A DNA stretch of 64,000 bases from Lamellibrachia satsuma (lineage: Eukaryota; Annelida; Polychaeta; Sabellida; Siboglinidae), in the NCBI GenBank assembly GCA_033239005.1, contig BSQZ01000106.1:1539001-1603000 (forward strand). Reading direction: 5' to 3'. This document shows, piece after piece, positions 48,663-60,557 of the stretch. The notes below the pieces were generated by a model. The model made no database searches, was not told where the DNA came from, and saw only the letters and a list, made by a program, of their open reading frames with translations. Each line of letters opens with the position of its first letter. The first letter of the stretch is position 1. Position numbers and translations under genes: made by a program.

Positions 48663-48668
48663 AATAAA
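48663..48668 (+). terminator. Candidate HAX1 poly(A) signal
   Basis: AATAAA about 390 nt past the HAX1 stop. An earlier ATTAAA lies at 48324-48329. Either could be used. Confidence 0.3.
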
Positions 48669-48669
48669 T

Positions 48670-48835
48670 ATTTAACAAGATTCAACAAGATTGCCATCCA
48701 AGGCAAAGGCCCAGATGGCAAGTGGACAAGGAAGCCATTGGCTTATCGAGAGTCCAACAATTTTTAATCTATATATAAAATCCACCCTCCGAAGATATGT
48801 GTCAACCTTGTTTTTAAACATATAGATTATATAAC
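48670..48835 (-). mobile_element. CR1-like 3' tail fragment (minus)
   Basis: Inverted copy of the family tail (caagtggacaaggaagccat, cttatcgagagtccaac), then gtgtcaaccttgtttttaaa. It lies just after the candidate HAX1 poly(A) signal. Confidence 0.75.
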
Positions 48836-49579
48836 ATGATTTTATGATAAAATAATCAGACTACATTTAACAAAGAAGTACGGTGGCGAAAACATTTCTC
48901 TTGTCATAAAATTTTGCTCAAGATGGAGGGGCAATGGGGAGTTGGGAAATGATGGGTACTGAGGAGTTGGGAAATGAGATTTGGGGAAGTGAAGAAATCG
49001 TACAAGCAATGCAGTGAAATGTGCAAGACACTAGATTGCTAACATGGTGCCAAGGATGCCTATAATCCTTCTCACATTAATTGATTATTATAAGGTGTTA
49101 GACAATGCTTTCTGCTTTTGATGCCTTGATTATTTACAAGGCATTTCATCAGTTTTACTTTTCATTAGTAAAACATGTTTACTTGCTGCAATACTTTGTT
49201 AATCTGGAGGTATTCTCTAGTTGGCATGTCAATTTGTCAACCTGCCATGTTTATCTTCTAGTTATAGTGAAATTTTAATAATTTGAGGAAATTTAGGTGG
49301 CATCTGACACTACACCAAGCTGATGTCATTTAACTTCAGACCCCACTCCATAAGACGTTGAATTACCTTCGACTTGTGAAAATGTCCTCATCCTTCATGT
49401 TATAACCCTCGTATACCACAGACGCTCTGACACGGTTGTAGCAGAGTGTGTTTGATTTGTTCCTTAGTCATCAGCATCCTTATGAACTGTAGTTGGAAAA
49501 TAAATAATGTCTTGTGGAAAGTGCATTGATGTACGACACTAAACGAAAAAGTTGGTAACCCCTCCCCCCAATTTTGATG

Positions 49580-49860
49580 TTTTACAATGGCTTCTTTAAA
49601 CTCCTAGAATTCATGCACTATGTGGGTAATCGTCATCATGTGGTGTCGTCTCTCATCAGAAGGGTGGCTGTCATGGACTGCCAATCTCGTCTGCACCGTG
49701 TTGTTCTTATCAGATCTTCACACTTCGTTTTTCCCATCCACACCTTGATGTCTGTCCATGTGGCTATTGGTCTTCCCCTGCCTCTTTCACCCTCCTCCTT
49801 TCCCTCCAATATCACTCGTATTCCTTCCTGTCTTATGATGTGCTCCCAAATTTTTAAAAA
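49580..49860 (-). mobile_element. Non-LTR retrotransposon C-terminal remnant (minus)
   Basis: The minus strand reads WEHIIRQEGIRVILEGKEEG, then GRGRPIATWTDIKVWMGKTK and RTTRCRRDWQSMTATLLM. The GRGRP..TW.D...W.G...R.RDW pattern is the common RT C-terminus. No RT domain adjoins it. Confidence 0.7.
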
Positions 49861-49869
49861 TATTTTGTT

Positions 49870-51120
49870 GAAAAGTTTCTTTTTATGAGTAAGAGTTGAG
49901 AAAAAGTGGCAAGCGATCTAGCGAGTACCATATCATGATTATTCATTTTCTGGGGTGAAATATACACTTGACTGCTAATTTATGTCATCTTCTGCAATTT
50001 TAGTCAATGCTAAATACTAATGTGTATGCTCAACCAAGTTTGTCAAATACACAAAGTATATTATTTCTAGATTTGTAAGTAGAATTCTGTTTTGATTATT
50101 TACACTGTAGTTGGACTGTTCATGTTGGAACTAAGCAGACATTCATAGGCTTGTCCTTTGTTTACAGATGCCATTGTTATAAATATAATTTTACAGAAGA
50201 CATTATAGGTGGTGGAAATTGTGTGCATTGGCTGAGAAAAACCTAAGGGACTGTCTCAAAGCTAGGCAGTCTCGAGAGTTTGGGAGTTTCTCAGAAGATC
50301 AAGTTCAGAATAAACTTAAAAGTTGGCTGTACATAACAAAATATGCTTTGAAAATGAAACTAAAACAATTTGAGCAGGGCAAGTGGGAGTCAACCACATC
50401 GACACCAATGATGACTTGTTTGTTTGTGGCAATATTTTACTTTTGACTAGTGTGGAACTGAAAAGTGTCGCCATCTGGTGTTAAACCGTTGGTACCACTT
50501 TTCAGTCGTTTTACGCTAGCAAATGAACCACTAATGTTAGACTAGTATCATCCAGAGAAACAAATTTTGGTGTATGCTTAAAAGAACAGATTCCTTGACA
50601 TTTCTCAATGACCCAAATTTTGTTCAAGCATACCGTATGTAACAGGTGACCAGTAGAACATAGCTCAGTGATTCAAACATTAGTTACTGCTGCTTAATTT
50701 TCAAGTCCGAATACAGTTGCTGCAGTTTCAGGACATGTTATGTAGGATCAGTACTTTATGTCGGGAAGTGTCAAGAAGTTAATTTTGGAGTGATAAAAGG
50801 TGCACATCTTGGGTTCTTGTGTCGGCTCGAAGGTGGAATAAATTGTTTTGCTATATTTGGGAAAGTATTTCGCCGAGGCAGAGATGCCTATGTAATGCGA
50901 AGAAATCCATCTTTGTAGCATTAGATTTCATGTTACTATCTGTTCACCTGACAGATTAAGAAATATTGATCTTAGTTGTGTGTTGGATCTGTATAGACGG
51001 GTAGAATTGTATATTTATGTTTACCATGGAGGAGACTTCATCACTATCGTTTGTTACTCATTTTATGTTTATTTGAAAATAAATGTTGTTAACTACGACT
51101 ACTTGGTACTTTATGGACTT
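49870..51120. other. HAX1-TUBGCP4 convergent intergenic region
   Basis: No supported gene. Short open stretches (for example 50219-50446) show no conserved motif or splice context. Confidence 0.4.
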
Positions 51121-51124
51121 ACAG

Positions 51125-51430
51125 ATATGACCCTTTGGGGCATGTGGACTAAGGAATATGATCTATTGCAGTATGGCATGTGGACTAAGGAATATGATAT
51201 ATTGCAGTATGGCATGTGGACTAAGGAATATGATCCTTTGGGATAAGTGAACCAAGGAATATGATCCTCTGGAGTAATTCATGTAGTAAGGGATATGAAA
51301 CTGGATGTAAGAGATATGACCCTCTTGAGTAAGGCATGTAGCATGCAAACCTTTGGAGCAAAGATGTGACATTTGGAGCAAGGCATATGATACTTTGGAG
51401 TAATGGATGTTGACTGAGATTACATAAAAC
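51125..51430. repeat. 36-bp tandem repeat downstream of TUBGCP4
   Basis: Two to three good copies of ggcatgtggactaaggaata + tgatctattgcagtat, then degenerate copies with aggaatatgatcctttgga cores to about 51430. Confidence 0.8.
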
Positions 51431-51482
51431 AGTAAAAAGTATAAACCTCACACACAAAGCAGCATGTTTCATATAACATTCA

Positions 51483-51488
51483 TTTAAT
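51483..51488 (-). terminator. Candidate TUBGCP4 poly(A) signal
   Basis: ATTAAA on the minus strand about 155 nt past the stop. Confidence 0.3.
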
Positions 51489-51642
51489 TGTTAGATTTCA
51501 AGCACTTGGGTTTACACAAATTATAGTTGTATTACTTGGTGGTGAAATCAGCGTTGTTAAAAGCAACAACATTGGATAGATCCAGGCTACTTGTGTAAGC
51601 CAGTAGATGTTTGAACTGGTGGTCGTCATCATTGGCTTAATA

Positions 51643-51682
51643 TCACGTGGACACGTTCCGTACAGGTTCCTTTGTTTTGTAG
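51643..51682 (-). CDS. TUBGCP4: TUBGCP4 exon L (stop)
   Basis: Last 12 full codons plus TGA at 51643-51645. Acceptor ttattttcag. The short tail is not conserved, so this exon rests on the splice site, phase and stop. Confidence 0.8.
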
Positions 51683-54600
51683 CTGAAAATAAAACAACAA
51701 CATCTATAAATGCAACAAACCAAGCATACGAATGTACCATATTTGTTACGTCATGATTATGACCACAAGACTGATGAAACCTGCAACTTGTGTCAAACCT
51801 CTTCGTCAATACAAATATCAAATTTACTTTCTACCCCCGAAATAAAATTAAAAGTATAAAAATAATTAAACGGGTGTAATCAGAATATTGAAAAGGAGGT
51901 GGGTGTGGGAAGAGGTATCTTAGGGGGTGGGTCTTCCCTCGCCAATTTTTTTATTTTATAGTAAAAAGGCTGAAAAAAGGGTGTGCTGGGCACACCATGT
52001 TACAACCATGTCAACCAGACTAACCTGCCAAAATCGCCTCCCGCCTGACTAAAGAACTTGTTGTAGTCGATACGAAGTAAGAGCTGCGCGAGGTGGGGAC
52101 TGGACTGATGGCAGCGGAGGCGTGCCAATGTCAGGAACAGAAGACTTGACTGACGCTGAAATGCCTGAAACGATAAACTCGACTGAAGATGCCAGATCTG
52201 ACAAAAAATTTGAGGAACATTCTGAAAAATACATCTAGGAAATGAAGCTCCTTGCTACACTACAAGTCGCCTGTGCAATTCATTTAGCATGTCGTGAATC
52301 AGGTTCGCTGATGTTTAAACTTGTAGTGTGTGAATTGTTTGACTTTTTTGCTAGGATAATTTCAAATTCATTTTGCAAAAAACCAAACCTACCTATTATC
52401 CACTGCAACACGCTAGGTCATTTGTGCAACTTCTGTATGTAGTTTTTGTGAAATTATCAAACTATTAAAATATTTAATGTTTGGTCAAACATTAGAAGAA
52501 GTGAAAATGGAAAAGCTGAAAACACAAATTTCACCTTTGGTGAAATTTCAATCATATAATTGGCAAGAGGATGGAAGTCACATCCATGATAGCATTGACC
52601 TGCACAGTGCTTACTATTTTGGATATCCACTACTTTGAGCCTTACCAAATCAAATGACTAAAGTAAATTCTTTTGATGATTTGAACAATAAGTATTTTTG
52701 AATTAAATTGACTGCGGATGTTACGTTACTATTCACACATTACATATCTGGACATCAACAAACTGGATTTGCGATAGGCTAAATCAGTTGAGGATGGAGT
52801 TTTAAGTAGTCAGTTTAATAAGGTCAGGTAACTTGCAAAGGTGTGAATAGACTTGTGTATGTCATAGTATACAGAGCTTTGTTTTTTGCAGGATTTTAAC
52901 CAGATCCAATAAAAAATAATTTAATGGTTTGTCTGATGATTTAAAAAAAATACAAACAGTACAAAGAATACGAACAAGCTAGCATGTCATAGTAGATGCT
53001 AGAGAGCTTTGAATTTTTGGCGAAATGATTGTAAAACAACCAAAAAAAGATTTGAAGAGGGACCTTTAACCGTCAACATTTTTGGTCACCTTCACAAAGG
53101 GACGTACGCAGGGTTTAATGCTGTGTTGGAATGTGCTCATATTTCTAAGAATACGAGTTCATGATATGTAAACAGATTTCATGACCCCCGTGAACTCTTA
53201 ATTACCAGTCGAGAACTCTAACTTTAAAAAGGAGTCCCAGTTGTCGATTTATAATTATGAGTTCACTGGGGTCATGAACTCTATTTACATGTCATGAACT
53301 TGTAAATACGAGTGCACTGGAATGCAGCATTTGTTGCCTACCTTGGCCAGCTGTTCCAGTTGACGTGTTTCTTGCTCCGTCATATCAGTGTCGGCTTGTT
53401 GATACAGTCCACAGAAACTGTGACAAATGTTGAGTATCTCGCCCAGACAGTGGGATATCTGCAAGACACAACATTAGCAGAATCACAGTACAGAAGAGAT
53501 ATTCTACTTACTTTTACTGTGTTCATAATACATGTGAACTGACGGAGATAGGAGGAGACAGACATACACAGCCACAAACTGTTTTATAGTATAGAAACAA
53601 GCAGTAGCTGCACTGACCGGCTTAGAGAGAAGGAAACACTGCGCCAGAAGCGAGGACAGGAAGTTGTCGACCGCGTGACAGATCGCCTCAAAGTCTCGTG
53701 TCGCATGAACTTTGACCTGGAGTACACTGAACTGGGACTCAATGACGTCAACCTGGGGGGGTCAAGGCAAAAAAAGTGAGTGCACAGCGGAGGCGAAGTT
53801 GTTTTGTGACACATTATATCGCTGATGTGGTGCATATTTGCCTAAACATTTTATTTTGTAAATTACGACCTATTTTATATGGACTGGAATACCAACATTT
53901 AGCAGCTTTATGGGCCACGAAGAGGATGGGGAGGACATGAATACCAACAGTTTATGACAAAATTACCCGAAAGCTATTTGTGAAGCATGTTGCAGAAATC
54001 ACTAGTTTTGTGATTGGAATAATGTAAAACATAGATCCAACAACACGATTTGTAAAAATGAAGCAATTTTGAGGAGAGACCACTGACCAAAACTATTATA
54101 GTGAATTGGGTAAACTACATCACTGTTTTGTGCAAAATAAAAAGTTTCTTAGGTTCCTCAGGTAACGTGTGTCACACAATTTTATTTTTACATGTTTTAT
54201 TTTTATTGATAATATGTATCAATGTTATTAAATTGTTACACAATTTATTATACAGCTTCCACTGTAATTTTTGTGTCGTCACACAAATTCAGTGTACCAC
54301 GAATTTGTGTCCAAGTTGTTCTGTTACTTTGTTTGAAACTGCCTCTTTAACTATGGCATTGGTATCTTGTTTACTGACAGAGATCAAGTTCAAGCATGTG
54401 TGAATGGGAGAACATCACAGAGCACATAGATATTGTCTGTACCAACTGTAGTGGGCTGGTCATTGAGGCACCTGTGAGTTGGAGGGAAGGTCTAGACAAT
54501 AGAATGTCTTCTGGTAGTGTAGTAAATTGATGAAAAATGATGGCTTCTGCAAATCTCTGACTAAAGTAAACATTTTGGGCTGGCAACTTGCAGCCAGGTG

Positions 54601-57600
54601 GACCTATGCATTAGACTATGTATCTACTTTTTTCTGTACTTCTGCAAGTGTACATATAACATGCAGAGAAAAGTAAAATAGCTTCAGTTTGGGATCTTTT
54701 TACAGCGCCAACTGGAATCAAAAGCAGGCCAGTTCTAGTGATACATAAAATATATAAATATTTTAATGCTAGTATATAAAGGGGAAACCTAATGATTTAG
54801 TATTAAAACACTGCATAAATAACAACTTGGTGCATAGAAATTATGTATGTAGTTACCCGGTTTTGTTAATTTGGTGGTTGAATATAGAAGGAAACTCCAC
54901 ACCCTGCAAATCTTCAGTCACAACTTTAATTCCTTTCAGAAAAAAAACATTAATTTAACAAGCATCTACAACTTTTTAAATGTGATTAAATAACCCATGA
55001 ACAAATGTCTTGGTATATAAATATTGTTTAAACAAATCTTTTTCCAACAAAGTTGCAAAACACATTCATTTATAAGTCAACAATAATGTTCAGATTTGTT
55101 TGATGATAACAATAATGTTCCCAAGAGATGTAATAAGTACAGTAATTCCATCAATGCATATGAACACTGTACTATCGTGACAGTAACGTTTACGAACCTA
55201 CTTGTGATTTTAGAACTGTTATAATATGTGTAAACAATAACAATTAGCACATTATTATTTCAATGATGACTTGTATCAAATGCTTAAGCTTACAAAAAAA
55301 CAGTGACATATGAATGTAATCTACATTTCTACCAAAACATAATTTAATTGTTAATTGAATTAAAGTTAATTCTTAATTTAATTTAATTGAAGAATTTGGG
55401 AGGTTAATTTAATTTACCTGAGGAATGTGTGAGGTTAATTTAATTTAATTGGAACATTTCTGAGTTAATTGTAATTTAATTAATTAACTCAAGTTAACTG
55501 CCCCATACCTGGTCTCGATTTAACTATTGTTATTACATTAATTTATTAACGAACACACTTGTTGTTCTCTATTGTTGTTGTTACCACATATATTGGTGTT
55601 ATTACCACATATATTGTTGTTGTACTATTTATGCAATAAGTAACCCACTAATGTATACTTTTGGAAATAAAAAAAAATTACATTGTGTATTATTTAATGT
55701 GTTCATTCAATGCAGGTGTGCTAAAATAGCATACAAATAGCACCATTCCATAAGCAGGGCCAATATTTCATGAGACATAGAATAAATGCTTTACAAATTA
55801 TCATTGTTATTACATAACATTACATTGATGTCATAACTTTTACTGGTCTGATGCCGCAAACAAGCTGTGCATTACATATCTCACATTCTGTTTTAAATAT
55901 TTCTGTTATAGCATCTCTGTCATGCCATAAATTAGCCACACTTTTTAAAAATGATTAAACGTCTGCATTTGGTTCTTTCGCACCGACAGTACCAGATAGA
56001 CTGGTGTCATCGACTACATAAATACTTCTGAGTCGGTCTATAACAAGACAAATACATTATTTTACACCTGGAAAAGGTGTCTAAACTTCAAAATTTTTTC
56101 CCCCAAATTGCAAAAATTATTTGCTGCAAAAAACTCCATTTGTGATATTGCAAAAAAGTGTCTCCTTACAAAACTACAAACTTGTAAAGCAGCTAACATT
56201 TCCAGGTGTACGTATAGGGGTTCTATTTGTATAGGGGTTCTATTTGTATATTTGCCTAATGCATTTCAAACAATGGAGATAGATGAACTAACCTGCAAAT
56301 AATACTGGAGGTTGTCAACAAGAAATGCCATGTGGTTGCGAAGAAGCCACTGGGTCGAGTTATGGTGCTCATTGTGATGCTCGCCCTTAGTTGCCCGCAG
56401 GTGACGCCGTCGCATCTGCGTTGCCCAACACTGCTGAAGCTCGAGTTGGACACGCTTCACGTACAGCAGGAAGCGAAACACTGTGTTATATCTGCCAACA
56501 CATATATCAACACGCTGATGATCATGCCAACACATATATCAACACACTGGTGCTCACACCAAAACATAAATCAACAAACTGGTGCCTATGCCAACACATT
56601 TATATATGTGCCAATACATTTATGCCAACATGTGGTTATTCATGCCAGAATATGTATTCTAACAAAATGGTACACATTTATGCCAACACACTTATACATG
56701 CCAAAACATTTCATATATGCGAACAATTTAATGATAAGAATAAAAACTGTGTTATATACTAATGCCATTATCACACTTGTTTTACAATGAAATAATGTAC
56801 TAAATCATTGGTAGCATGCTCAAAAAAATTTTTTTTTTATACAAACAGTTTTGAAAATCTTAAAAGTGGACAATGGTTTCTGCTAACACATCAAGATATA
56901 TAACATAAATAGCACAAAAGTGCACACTTTGACATTAAGAATGTTCACAAACATCTAACTATAATCGAGCTAGTGTATGTATGTTTGTATGTGGTTATGT
57001 TCACGTTTTCCTCCTAGATGGCTTGCACCTCGGCTGCCAAACTTTCAGGGATTAATCTATGTTCCCACAAATGAAATGTAACGCCTTTATTTTTTCGAAA
57101 TACCCCGAATATCAAGGGTTCTTAAATGGTTTTTATAGTAAATCAAATGTTCGCTAAGTAAAACGTTAACTTCCAACAATCGCAGACACCTCGCATGCAC
57201 GCGTGCGGCAAACACTTCGGTATGTAAACCATTTGAGAGTACATGGCGCCATCTGGGCGGTTTATATTACGTAAAACGTCAACTTCCAACAATCGCAGAA
57301 ACCACACGCGCGCATTTTGAATACTTCGGTATGTAAACCATTTGAGAGTATGTAGTGCCCTCTGGGCGGTTTATATTAATTATAGTAGAAAACATGCTTA
57401 ATACATAACATCGACTAGATTGTTTGGTGTGTAAATCCCGTCTTGGGAACGGGCATTTTTGCTAGTATCATTAATGCACATTGGCTGGCTATTATCTAGT
57501 TTCATTGGGATTTTATTTTAAGTTCAATTTCTTTGACAAAGGAACATACCTTTCAAGCACACCTGGTGTGAAGAGAATATGCAGTGGCCACTCAATGGCA

Positions 57601-60491
57601 TATGTAAGGTTAAGCACTGCCCAACCTGATTCCCCTGTATTGGTGGCACTATGCTCCCCTGTCTTGCTCGAATCTGCGGCTGATCAGAATTTGGCAACAT
57701 ATACTTTACAACAATCTATTATCGTAAAATGTACATGTAAGGTATACAAATGTATCACTACTCAGAAGTAGAAAATCATGTGAAGCTAGTATAGTATATT
57801 CCCCAATTTGAATAGGAAACTGGATACTAAAAGTTGTTATCAGCTATCTACATTACAATAAGCAGATTAATATTTAATTAATAGAGTTCAGTGCTAGTTA
57901 ACACGGAAACAAACTAACAAAACAAAATTATCCCTATTCACTAAATCTATTTTTGAATTTTGTTATAACCAATACAACAGTGCTACGTACATGCAGATGT
58001 GTGTAAACATCTACACATGTTATTTAATTCAATGTTGTGTCTTTCAGAGAATAATTCCTAATATTTTTCTTATCTCTGCATGCATGCACCTGTCGTACGC
58101 TTGTGTTGTTGTGTCTTCACAGTGAACTGGAACTTCTGAAGCAGGGACTCGTCTTCAAACAAGACATTGCGTGCGGCGTGTTGGAATGCCATGTTCACAT
58201 CTGTTTACAGAAAGAGACGGTTGGTCAGATACAATGACTATACAGAAAGAGACGGTTGGTCAGATACAATGACTGTACAGAACGAGACGGTTGGTCAGAT
58301 ACAATGACTGTACAGAACGAGACGGTTGGTCAGATACAATGACTGTACAGAAAGAGACGGTTGGTCAGATACAATGACTGTACAGAAAGAGACGGTTGGT
58401 CAGATACAATGACTGTACAGAAAGAGACGGTTGGTCAGATACAATGACTGTACAGAAAGATACGGTTGGTCAGATACAATGACTGTACAGAAAGAGACGG
58501 TTGGTCAGATACAATGACTGTACAGAAAGAGACGGTTGGTCAGATACAATGACTGTACAGAAAGAGACGGTTGGTCAGATACAATGACCGTACAGAAAGA
58601 GACGGTTGGTCAGATACAATGACCGTACAGAAAGAGACGGTTGGTCAGATACAATGACTGTACAGAAAGAGACGGTTGGTCAGATACAATGACTGTACAG
58701 AAAGAGATGGTTGGTCAGATACAATGACTGTACAGAAAGAGATGGTTGGTCAGATACAATGACTATACTTGCTCACATTAATGTATCTTGTGTGTTTACA
58801 GATGGCCTGAAAATTAATGAATTTAGCTAGTTTGTAGTTTCTTTAGATACAGTGTATTCAGATTTTTTCATTACGAAAATACATAGTGTTGTTGAGGGAA
58901 TTGTAAACCAAATTTTGAGAGTCATAAAGGTAGGTTCATATATAGCGCGGTATCCAGTCCTTGGGACTGCTCAAAGCGCTTTACACTTCACCCGCTGGAA
59001 GACCTGTTCGTCCCAACACCAACTTGACTTCTCTGGGAAGCATTCAACCATGCTGTAATTACTGCACAAAGACTACTCATTCACATGACTGTCTAGAGCC
59101 AGGTACACATTTATTCAGCTGAGTGACTTGAGGCAATGTGGAGGGAAACAAATTGACCAAGTTTCCAAACACTGGCTAGAGGATTCAAACCACAGTTCTC
59201 TCGATTGAGTCAGACGCTCTAACCACTATGTAACTGCACCCATCAGAGATATTTTTTACTGTCTGATAATTTACTTAGAAACTAAATATGCAGGTAACTT
59301 TATAACAGAAACTAAAATCTAAAAAGGAACTTTGTGAATGCGAAGATAATGAATATATACATATAAATATATTCCCGAAACTATATGGCTGGAATGATTG
59401 GAGCAGGTTACATGAAGTGAGTCTCACCGTGCTGTGTCGTCACTGTAGGTGGCGCTCTCAGCATGCCGTGAGCCTGGTCGATGAAAGCGAGGAAGAGTTC
59501 GCCGCGTCCGAGCAGAAAGAAGTCTTTGAGTAGGTGGAGGTGACCAATGAGATCCGCTTCCTCCACGCTCAGTTTCCACAGTTGCTGACGGAGATAATCA
59601 CAGTTTACACTCACTCTTGTGATGATGCATCGTCATTATCATTTTAAAGACATGTTCATTATCAGTGTAAAGTACAGCTGTCAGTTTTCATGGGTGTGTA
59701 CGGGAGACTGGGAGGTGTTTGCTCTTGAAAGAGGGCAGAGAGGAAAACTCCTAAAATTTTTTAACACAAACAGAGAGTTAAATAGGTGCTACAAAAAAAA
59801 TTCTGCATAGCTGAGCAAGTTTTATTTCAAGACAAGAAACTAAAGAATTAGAGTTGACCTCATCACACAATAGTCAGCACATGGTTGATTATAACTGTTT
59901 GTATGACATTGACAGTTAGTCTTTTACCAAGTTTTGGAATAGATACTACACATCTGTCATACTGATTTGTTTACCACTGCTAACTTTTCTCCAATGTTTC
60001 AGTCGTACTTAGTTTTAAATACATGGTAATCACAAATAGTTGACCAAAATGTGCATGCTTCCAAATCAGAGTGATACGCAGGACTCAACAGATGCAATTT
60101 GCATGGTTTTGTTGTGGTGCCATCTGGTGGAACATTAAAAAACAGTGATGCCTTATGGCAGAAATAATTTCATCAGTCTAAATTCACAGTGACCATTCAT
60201 TCTGATAAACCTACTGCACAGTACGTTTGTCAAACTCACCTCAGCTACATAACTGCGGATTTCATCAATGACAGTTTCAAAGTGCCTCAAGTTGAACTGA
60301 GGCTGCTGAGACAACTGCAGGAGGTTTTTCGCAAATTCAGTCTCTTTGTTCTTGATAACTGAGCCTGGAATGAGACATAATTACTGGAACTAGAGTATTG
60401 TGCAGACGATATTCGCATTGATAAAACGGACAGGGTGAAGAAATTGCTCATCTAACGCATCTCTTGTATTTGTTTTCAACCTTTAATCCAC

Positions 60492-60557
<66 letters not shown>

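Noticed and set aside
50219..50446. Small lysine-rich protein frame
   Set aside because: No homology that I recognise, no splice or start context, and amino-acid content expected of AT-rich non-coding DNA.
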